Shown here: positions 57,957 through 64,000 of the stretch, one piece after another | Layout of the letters: the number at the start of each line of letters is the position of its first letter | How positions within the stretch are numbered: the stretch's first letter is position 1 | Source: Azotosporobacter soli | GTDB taxonomy: Bacteria; Bacillota; Negativicutes; SG130 | Length of the DNA stretch: 64,000 bases | Assembly: GCF_030542965.1 (NCBI RefSeq) | Contig: NZ_JAUAOA010000012.1 | Coordinates: forward strand, 1 to 64,000 | Reading direction: 5' to 3' | The notes under the pieces: generated by a model | Told to the model about the DNA's origin: nothing | The model's database searches: none | Seen by the model: the letters and a program-made list of their open reading frames with translations, nothing else | Made by a program: the position numbers and the translations under genes

Positions 57957-59578
57957 GAACGCAAGATGTGACGGTTAATGATTTGCCGTGGAAAATAGAA
58001 TATGCACGCGAACGCTGCACCATGTGCGGCAGCTGTACGGCTGCCTGTTCGTTTCAGGCGATCCAACCGGCGATGGAACGCCGCTCGGTCACGATCTCGA
58101 CCGGACATCAGCCTGAACCGAGCGAACGCCATCAGGCAAGACCGGTCATTCGTCAGGTTGACAGCGTAGCAAACGCCTGTACTGGCTGCGGCATGTGTGA
58201 AAAGATCTGCCCGAACAAGGCGATCCGCCCGGTACGCAATCCGGATTCGCGCCATGCTTTGGTTGCAAGAAGCGGCGGACAGCCGTTGAAGAGAGGCGGT
58301 CGGACCAATCTGCAGGCGGGGCGCACGCTCGATAAGATCGTCGTCGGTCGCATTTCGCAAATGACGGACCCCGCGCTTGATTCGGAGCGGCATACGTTTG
58401 ATATCGTAGCGCCGTTTGGCCGCGTGCTCGGCCCAAAAGAACTTCCTTTTACCGCGCAGGGCGGCGAACTTCACTTGTCGGACAAAACACCGCCGGTAAA
58501 TTGGATTTATCCGGTCATCTTCAGCGACATGTCGATCGGCGCACTCTCAACGCGAGCCTGGGAAGCCATTGCGCTGGCGACCGCTTACCTCAATGAACGC
58601 TGCAACATGCCGGTACGGATGTGTTCCGGCGAAGGCGGCATGCCGGTAAAACTGCTGGAATCGGAGCAGCTGAAATATATGATCCTGCAGATTGCTTCCG
58701 GCCACTTCGGCTGGAACCGGATCATCAAAGCGATGCCGCGCATGAAAGTCGATCCGGCCGGAATCCTGATCAAAATCGGTCAAGGCGCAAAACCGGGTGA
58801 TGGCGGATTGTTGCCGGCGGCAAAAGTGGCCGAACATATTCAGGCGATTCGCGGCGTACCGAAGGCGGATCTGATGTCGCCGCCGAATCATCAGGGCTTG
58901 TACTCGATTGAAGAATCCGTACAAAAAATGCACTTGTCGTTAAATGCGGCGTTTAAGTTCCGCGTTCCGGTCGCGATAAAATGCGCTGCGTCCGCGACAT
59001 CCGTATCCGTATACAATAACCTGATGCGTGATCCGTATCGCATCTGCGGCGGTTTTTTCATCGACGGTATTCAAGGCGGCACCGGAGCGGCGAACGAAGT
59101 CTCGCTCGATCATACCGGGCATCCGGTCGTTTCCAAGCTCCGCGAATGCTACCTTTCCGCGGTGAAACAGGGCCGTCAGGGACAGATACCGCTTTGGGCC
59201 GGCGGCGGCGTAGGTTTGACCGGCAATGCCGCGGCCGATGCGCTGAAAATGATCTGCTTAGGCGCAAACGGCATCTTCATGGGCAAGATCCTGATCCAGC
59301 TGATGGGCTGCGTCGGCAATGAGAACGGCCGCTGCAATTCCTGCAATACCGGCAAATGTCCGGCGGGCATTTGTACGCAGGATCCACGCTTGGCGAAGCG
59401 GCTTAATGTCGACTTGGCGGCGAGAAACATCGTCAATTACATGCTGGCACTGGACTCCGAACTGAAGAAGCTGATGGCGCCGATCGGCAACAGCTCGCTG
59501 CCGGTCGGTCGGTCAGACGCCTTGGTTAGTACGGAACAGGCGATTGCCGACAAGCTGGCGATCCAGTATGTATGTTAG
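57944..59578 (+). CDS. ferredoxin-containing FMN glutamate synthase subunit
   Basis: This 544-residue protein has two N-terminal 4Fe-4S motifs (CTMCGSCTAAC and CTGCGMCEKICP, with an atypical spacer) and the FMN-binding glutamate synthase barrel (about 150-540; MCSGEGGMPVKL, IKIGQGAKPGDGG, GGTGAANEVSLDH). A Cys set near the end (CNSCNTGKCPAGIC) would hold the 3Fe-4S cluster. It makes glutamate from 2-oxoglutarate and ammonia supplied by the glutaminase subunit. GGAGGTAAAGCG precedes ATG. It is of the archaeal-type split arrangement. Confidence 0.92.
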   Translation: METVRTQDVTVNDLPWKIEYARERCTMCGSCTAACSFQAIQPAMERRSVTISTGHQPEPSERHQARPVIRQVDSVANACTGCGMCEKICPNKAIRPVRNPDSRHALVARSGGQPLKRGGRTNLQAGRTLDKIVVGRISQMTDPALDSERHTFDIVAPFGRVLGPKELPFTAQGGELHLSDKTPPVNWIYPVIFSDMSIGALSTRAWEAIALATAYLNERCNMPVRMCSGEGGMPVKLLESEQLKYMILQIASGHFGWNRIIKAMPRMKVDPAGILIKIGQGAKPGDGGLLPAAKVAEHIQAIRGVPKADLMSPPNHQGLYSIEESVQKMHLSLNAAFKFRVPVAIKCAASATSVSVYNNLMRDPYRICGGFFIDGIQGGTGAANEVSLDHTGHPVVSKLRECYLSAVKQGRQGQIPLWAGGGVGLTGNAAADALKMICLGANGIFMGKILIQLMGCVGNENGRCNSCNTGKCPAGICTQDPRLAKRLNVDLAARNIVNYMLALDSELKKLMAPIGNSSLPVGRSDALVSTEQAIADKLAIQYVC

Positions 59579-59590
59579 GAGGAGCAGGCC

Positions 59591-61906
59591 ATGTTTACAC
59601 TGAATAGTCTTGAAGGAAACCAGCGCATGTCGACGCAGGCGCTATTGCAGGCGATCAATGAAGCGCTGGCGGACGGCGAACATGAATTTACGATAGAAGC
59701 GTCAGGCCAGCACGATATCGGCGGACCGCTTTGGCATCCGACAGGGAAGACGCTGCGCTTTTTCGTGACCAATCCCGGCCAGCGCGTCGGCTCGATGTGT
59801 CTCGAAAATACCGAAATTATCGTGGAAGGTTCCGCCTCGGCCGACGTAGGCTGGCTTAATGCCGGCGGCAAGATCGTCGTCAAAGGCGATGCCGGAGATA
59901 CGGCCGCGCACTGTGCGGCATCGGGCAGCATCTATATCGGCGGACGGGCCGGTACGCGTTCCGGTTCGCTGATGAAGCATGATCCGCTCTATGCGCCGCC
60001 CGAATTCTGGGTGCTGAAGAACAGCGGCAGTTTTTCCTTTGAATTCATGTCAGGCGGCATTGCGGTCGTTTGCGGCTATGATTGCGACGACTTTGAATCG
60101 GTGCTCGGAGATCGCTCCTGTACGGGCATGGTTGGCGGGACGCTCTATTTTCGCGGCACGGCAGCCGGCGTGTCCAAAAAGGATGTCAAGATACAGCCGC
60201 TTGTCCAGGACGATATCGAATACCTGATGAGCCGAATGGATGATTTTCTCGGCTCGCTGGAGCGTCAGGAGTTAAAAAAAGAGTTGACCGTTTGGAGCGA
60301 ATGGAGCAAAGTCGTTCCGCTGACCTATGATGAACGGGCGAAAGGCGCCAACACCGACGTCTTTAGCTTTCGCGCAGAGGATTGGGTCAAAGGCGGCATT
60401 TTCAGCGATGTTTTGCAGGACGATTTCAAGGTGATCGGCCTTGTCACGCAGGGCATCTATCGCCAGCGAGTGCCGGTCTGGGAAAATGCCAGATATGCCG
60501 CGCCTTGCGAATTCAGCTGTCCGGCTTCGATCCCCTCGCAGCAGCGCTATAATCTGCTGCGTGACGGAAAAGTGGCAGAAGCGTATAAATTGGTCCTCGA
60601 CTATACGCCGTTTCCCGGCTCCGTATGCGGCAGCGTCTGTCCCAATTTGTGCATGGACGACTGTACGCGAAGCAAGGTCGACATTTCCGCGCAGATTGGC
60701 CGCTTGGGTCGCTACTCACTGGAGACGACGGGCGAAGTGCCTGCGCCTAAAACGGGCAAAAGCGTCGCCGTTATCGGCGGCGGCGCAGCGGGTCTTACCG
60801 CCGCCTGGCACTTAGCGCGGCAAGGGCACCAAGTCACCGTATATGAAGGCGATGCGAAGCTCGGCGGCAAGATGGAGCAGGTCATTCCGCGCGGCCGCCT
60901 GCCCGAAGAGATTCTCAGTCGCGAATTGCAACGCATCAAGGATGTGGGCGTTGCCTTCAAGCCGAACAGCATGGTAGATGCGGCGATGTTCCTTGCTTTG
61001 CGCAAAGAGCATGATGCGGTCATTGTCGCCAGCGGCGCGCATGTCGGAAGAGTCATTCCCTGGCCGGGGCATGAACGCATCCTCAAGGGAATCGACTTTT
61101 TGAAAGAGGTCAACCGGGGCGAAAATCCGGCTGTCGGCAAAAAAGTGGTCATTATCGGCTGCGGCAATTCCGGTATGGATGCGGCGGTCGGCGCCTATCG
61201 GATGGGTGCGCAGAAAGTCATTTGCATCGACGTGCAAAAACCGGCGGCCGATGAAAAAGAAATCGAGCATGTGCAGGATCTGGGCGGCGAGTTGCTTTGG
61301 CCGGTAAGCGCCAAAGAAGTGACGGAAAGCGGCATTCATACGACCGAAGGGACGTTTATTGCTGCCGATACCGTGATCATCGCGATTGGCGAAAGCCCGG
61401 AGCTGAGCTTCCTGCCGGATGAGATCGTGCGCGAACGCGGCTATCTGAAACCGGATGAGACGTATCGAATCGCCGAAGGCGTTTATACCGCCGGCGACAC
61501 GGTAAAACCCGGGCGGCTGGTCGATGCGATCGGTGCCGCCGGCAATGCGGCCAAGGCCGTGCATGCGTGGCTGATGAACGAAAGGTATCAGGCGCCGCGC
61601 AAAGAACGGATTGACAGCCGTCGCCTGACGACCGCCTACTTCAAGCAGTGCGCCGCATGCGATGTGCCGGAAGCCACGGAGGATTATCAGCGCTGCATCA
61701 GCTGCGGTACTTGCCGCGATTGCCATATGTGCCAAAAATCGTGTCCGGAAAAAGCGATTTCGCGCAGAGCAATCGAGACAGGCGGCTTCGAGTATGTCAC
61801 CGATGAAAAGAAATGCATCGGCTGCGGCGTCTGCGCCGGCATTTGCCCCTGCGGCATCTGGTCGATGAACGGCAATGCAACGCCGATAACGATCTACAAC
61901 AGCTGA
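59591..61906 (+). CDS. GXGXG domain fused to GltD-like oxidoreductase and ferredoxin
   Basis: The 771 residues contain a GXGXG beta-helix like the GltB C-terminal domain (about 35-215; AGGKIVVKGDAGDTAAH), a linker, a GltD-like FAD/NADPH oxidoreductase (about 290-670; Cys-rich PCEFSCPASIP and CGSVCPNLCMDDC, FAD motif VIGGGAAGLTAAW, NAD(P) motif IIGCGNSGMDAAV) and a C-terminal double 4Fe-4S domain (CISCGTCRDCHMCQKSCP, CIGCGVCAGICPCG). It should pass electrons from NAD(P)H to the synthase subunit and supply the domain that GltB normally carries. TAGGAGGAGC precedes ATG. Confidence 0.9.
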   Translation: MFTLNSLEGNQRMSTQALLQAINEALADGEHEFTIEASGQHDIGGPLWHPTGKTLRFFVTNPGQRVGSMCLENTEIIVEGSASADVGWLNAGGKIVVKGDAGDTAAHCAASGSIYIGGRAGTRSGSLMKHDPLYAPPEFWVLKNSGSFSFEFMSGGIAVVCGYDCDDFESVLGDRSCTGMVGGTLYFRGTAAGVSKKDVKIQPLVQDDIEYLMSRMDDFLGSLERQELKKELTVWSEWSKVVPLTYDERAKGANTDVFSFRAEDWVKGGIFSDVLQDDFKVIGLVTQGIYRQRVPVWENARYAAPCEFSCPASIPSQQRYNLLRDGKVAEAYKLVLDYTPFPGSVCGSVCPNLCMDDCTRSKVDISAQIGRLGRYSLETTGEVPAPKTGKSVAVIGGGAAGLTAAWHLARQGHQVTVYEGDAKLGGKMEQVIPRGRLPEEILSRELQRIKDVGVAFKPNSMVDAAMFLALRKEHDAVIVASGAHVGRVIPWPGHERILKGIDFLKEVNRGENPAVGKKVVIIGCGNSGMDAAVGAYRMGAQKVICIDVQKPAADEKEIEHVQDLGGELLWPVSAKEVTESGIHTTEGTFIAADTVIIAIGESPELSFLPDEIVRERGYLKPDETYRIAEGVYTAGDTVKPGRLVDAIGAAGNAAKAVHAWLMNERYQAPRKERIDSRRLTTAYFKQCAACDVPEATEDYQRCISCGTCRDCHMCQKSCPEKAISRRAIETGGFEYVTDEKKCIGCGVCAGICPCGIWSMNGNATPITIYNS

Positions 61907-61917
61907 TTTTATTCTTG

Positions 61918-61966
61918 GCACCGCGCTGCGCAGGACGATTCCCTGCGCAGCGCGGTGCTTATCTTT
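61918..61966 (+). terminator. terminator of the glutamate synthase operon
   Basis: GCACCGCGCTGCGCAGG pairs perfectly with CCTGCGCAGCGCGGTGC, followed by TTATCTTTTCT. Confidence 0.9.
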
Positions 61967-62052
61967 TCTCGCACGGCAAAAGAGGCAGGAGTTTTCGGTC
62001 GGTGCGGAGTAAACTGAAACTATGAAAGAAAAAGAAGCGGGAGGAAAAAAAG

Positions 62053-62862
62053 ATGCAGATAAAGGCGGCCCTGTGTCAAATGACGGTTGTGGCGGATAAA
62101 GAGGCCAATCTGGAAAAAGCCGCGCAACTCATCCGCAGCGCGGCCGATGCGGGCTGTGCGATCGCGGTCCTACCGGAGATGTTTAACTGTCCCTATGACA
62201 ACCGTTTGTTTGCCGACTACGCCGAAACCTGGCCGGAAGGGCCGTCGCTAAAGCGTCTTGCCGCACTGGCAAAAGAAACAAAGATGCTCGTCGTTGGCGG
62301 ATCGGTGCCGGAAAGATACCGGGGCAGCCTCTACAATACGGCGTTTGTCTTTGACGCGCAGGGAACACTGCTGACGCGTCACCGCAAGATGCATCTCTTT
62401 GACATCGATATCCCGGGCGGAACTTTTTTTCAAGAATCGGCGACGCTCTGCGCCGGGCGTGAGATCACCGTTGCGCAAGGCAGCGGAATCGTCTTCGGTC
62501 TCGGCATCTGCTACGACATGCGCTTTCCGGAACTTGCGCGCTCAATGACGCTGAAAGGCGCGCAAATCCTGATTTATCCCGGTGCATTCGGTCCGGAAAC
62601 CGGTCCGGCGCATTGGGAACTGACGTTGCGTGCACGCGCTGTCGACAACCAGGTCTTTACGCTGGGCGTCTCACCGGCGCCGACACAGGGCGAAGGCTAT
62701 CAGGCATACGGCAACTCGCTTGCGGTCGATCCGTGGGGCCGCGTTCTGGCGAAAGCGAACCGGGCGGAGGCGCTGCTCGTGGTCGAGCTGGATCTGAGTT
62801 TGCTCGATAAAGTCAGACAGGAGCTGCCCTTGCTGGCGCATCGCCGTCCGCTCTGCTACTGA
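62053..62862 (+). CDS. nitrilase-family amidohydrolase, omega-amidase-like
   Basis: This 269-residue enzyme has the nitrilase triad Glu42 (LPEMFN), Lys112 (RKMHLFD) and Cys153 (GICYDMRFPE). The HLFDIDIPGG stretch is typical of omega-amidase/Nit2, which hydrolyses 2-oxoglutaramate to 2-oxoglutarate and ammonia, a fit with the glutamate synthase next door. GGAGG precedes the ATG. It is separated from the operon by a terminator. Confidence 0.88.
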   Translation: MQIKAALCQMTVVADKEANLEKAAQLIRSAADAGCAIAVLPEMFNCPYDNRLFADYAETWPEGPSLKRLAALAKETKMLVVGGSVPERYRGSLYNTAFVFDAQGTLLTRHRKMHLFDIDIPGGTFFQESATLCAGREITVAQGSGIVFGLGICYDMRFPELARSMTLKGAQILIYPGAFGPETGPAHWELTLRARAVDNQVFTLGVSPAPTQGEGYQAYGNSLAVDPWGRVLAKANRAEALLVVELDLSLLDKVRQELPLLAHRRPLCY

Positions 62863-63327
62863 ACAAAAAGCAATTGTACACTGCAAAAGGAATGTGTGAA
62901 AGGAACTTTTAAAAAAAGATTGACAAGTGATGAAATGGTTAATATAATTACAAAAAAAGAAAGAGTCTGCTTTATCTCACGTCGATGGATAGCGCGGGGT
63001 AAATGTAAAAGTGAATAAATAAGTCTCAAAGAAGAGGCGGTTTTCTCGGTGAAGAGAGAGCCGCCTCTTCTTGCATTGCCGAATAAAAGGAAAACTGACA
63101 AACATGGCTGCGTCATGCGGATTTGTGTTTTTCTCAGAAGAACTAAAAATGTATTTTGTCTTAAAAATAGTATTGACAGAGGACAAGAGACTGAATATAA
63201 TTACACACGTAGACAAAAATAGCTCTGCGGCGGACGCGTGAAAAACAAGTTGTGGAAAGTTGTAAATCGAACAACGGAGCGACGACGTTCAAGAAACGGT
63301 GTTCAGCAGACAAGGAGGATGGAAGCG
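62863..63327 (+). promoter_or_regulatory. long leader with two consensus promoters
   Basis: This 465-base spacer holds two perfect sigma-A promoters: TTGACA 62920-62925 with TATAAT 62943-62948, and TTGACA 63173-63178 with TATAAT 63196-63201, both with 17-base spacers. The second would give a 120-base leader for the binding-protein gene. No coding sequence is seen. Confidence 0.8.
63029..63073 (+). terminator. hairpin between the two leader promoters
   Basis: GAAGAGGCGG (63031-63040) pairs with CCGCCTCTTC (63061-63070). Only a weak T-rich stretch follows. It could end a short RNA of about 120 bases from the upstream promoter or act as an attenuator. Confidence 0.5.
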
Positions 63328-64000
63328 ATGAAGAAAAAATGGTTATCACTTACCGGAGGGCTTTTAGCCGTCGGCATGCTCGGTCTGTTGGCCGCAGGCT
63401 GTGGTTCCTCTCCGGCGGCAGACTCGAAAGAAATCAAAATCGGCGGAAACTTTGAACTTACCGGCGGGGTTGCCAATTTCGGCAAGCAAACCGTAAATGG
63501 AATTCAGCTGGCGTTCAAAGAAGTCAATGCGGCCGGCGGCGTGCTGGGCAAGCAGATTACGCTGGTGCAGGCGGACAACAAGTCGGAGCCTTCTGAGGCG
63601 ACCAATGCAATCACCAAGCTGATCAACCAGGATAAGGTCGTCGCGGTTCTCGGACCGGTTGCCAGCTCCAACGTATTGGCGACGCTGCAGGTCGGACAGG
63701 ACAACAAGGTTCCGGTATTGACCGCGACCGGTACGAACACGAAGATCACGGTTGACGAAGGCAAAACGCGGCCTTATGCATTCAGAGCCTGCTTCATCGA
63801 TCCGTTCCAAGGCAATGTCATGGCAAACTTCGCGATCAAATCGATGAAAGCAAAAACCGCAGTCATTTATGTCGATAACAGCTCCGATTACTCCAAAGGC
63901 TTGGCGGAATCCTTTGAAGCCGCATTTACGCAGGCTGGCGGTACGATCGTAGGCAAAGAAGCGTTCTTGCAAAAAGACCAGGACTTTAAAGCTACGATCA
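63328..64000 (+). CDS. livK: branched-chain amino acid ABC binding lipoprotein (partial)
   Basis: The frame is open to the window edge (224 codons seen). It begins with a lipoprotein signal peptide, MKKKWLSLTGGLLAVG and lipobox LAAGC, so the mature protein is tethered by Cys25. The rest is a LivJ/LivK-type periplasmic-binding fold (IKIGGNFELTGGVANFGKQ; AVLGPVASSNVLATL). It would deliver leucine, isoleucine, valine or a related compound to an ABC transporter encoded beyond the window. AAGGAGGATGG precedes ATG. Confidence 0.92.
   Translation, partial: MKKKWLSLTGGLLAVGMLGLLAAGCGSSPAADSKEIKIGGNFELTGGVANFGKQTVNGIQLAFKEVNAAGGVLGKQITLVQADNKSEPSEATNAITKLINQDKVVAVLGPVASSNVLATLQVGQDNKVPVLTATGTNTKITVDEGKTRPYAFRACFIDPFQGNVMANFAIKSMKAKTAVIYVDNSSDYSKGLAESFEAAFTQAGGTIVGKEAFLQKDQDFKATI

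Overview
The window is a stretch of bacterial chromosome around the replication origin. Gene content and order (dnaA, dnaN, yaaA, recF, a DUF721 gene, remB and gyrB to one side; rpmH, rnpA, yidD, yidC, jag, mnmE, mnmG, rsmG, noc and parAB to the other) are those of a Firmicute. Moderately high GC, a butyrate kinase, the B12 and selenium genes and a bactofilin fit an anaerobe of the Negativicutes (Sporomusaceae-like). No species can be named from the sequence alone.

Layout. 1-1544: an IS1182-type insertion sequence just downstream of gyrA. 1576-7001: gyrA, divergent buk (with a 208-bp IS-derived MITE in its terminator) and a PAS histidine kinase. 7076-11367: an amino acid permease plus class-I glutaminase-like hydrolase with a sigma-54 type promoter, and a sigma-54 activator. 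11586-13857: an HD-GYP-like protein with a lost HD histidine and a CarH-like B12-binding protein. 13889-17023: membrane proteins and a cyclophilin. 17254-21438: a hypothetical gene, ftsK/spoIIIE, and ribB under an FMN riboswitch. 21439-24417: an NRAMP-like carrier coupled to a pore-less MgtE-type sensor, behind a long leader with one convincing and one possible upstream ORF. 24418-26311: a two-component system. 26407-33593: the dnaA-to-gyrB cluster. 31873-34091: a bipartite oriC with DnaA boxes on both sides of dnaA. 34092-41217: the rpmH-jag and mnmE-noc operons.

The second half holds a 1089-residue membrane protein carrying 14 copies of a FliM/FliY-like EIDALL-type motif plus ankyrin repeats (41259-44528); a split B12-dependent methionine synthase (44724-47794); parAB with three parS sites; a cysteine desulfurase, DUF4446 protein, M23 peptidase and bactofilin; selA-selB; and a ykkC-family riboswitch ahead of a three-gene, rearranged ferredoxin-containing glutamate synthase. 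An omega-amidase-like gene and the start of a branched-chain amino acid binding lipoprotein gene close the window.

Themes. Replication, segregation and nucleoid occlusion genes flank the origin. Nitrogen handling recurs: permease and glutaminase under sigma-54, glutamate synthase under a riboswitch, omega-amidase, and an amino acid binding protein. Cobalamin recurs as well: MetH, its activation protein, and a B12 sensor. Most-wanted targets are the 14-repeat protein, the Mg-sensor/NRAMP operon with its leader ORFs, and the B12-sensor/HD-GYP pair.
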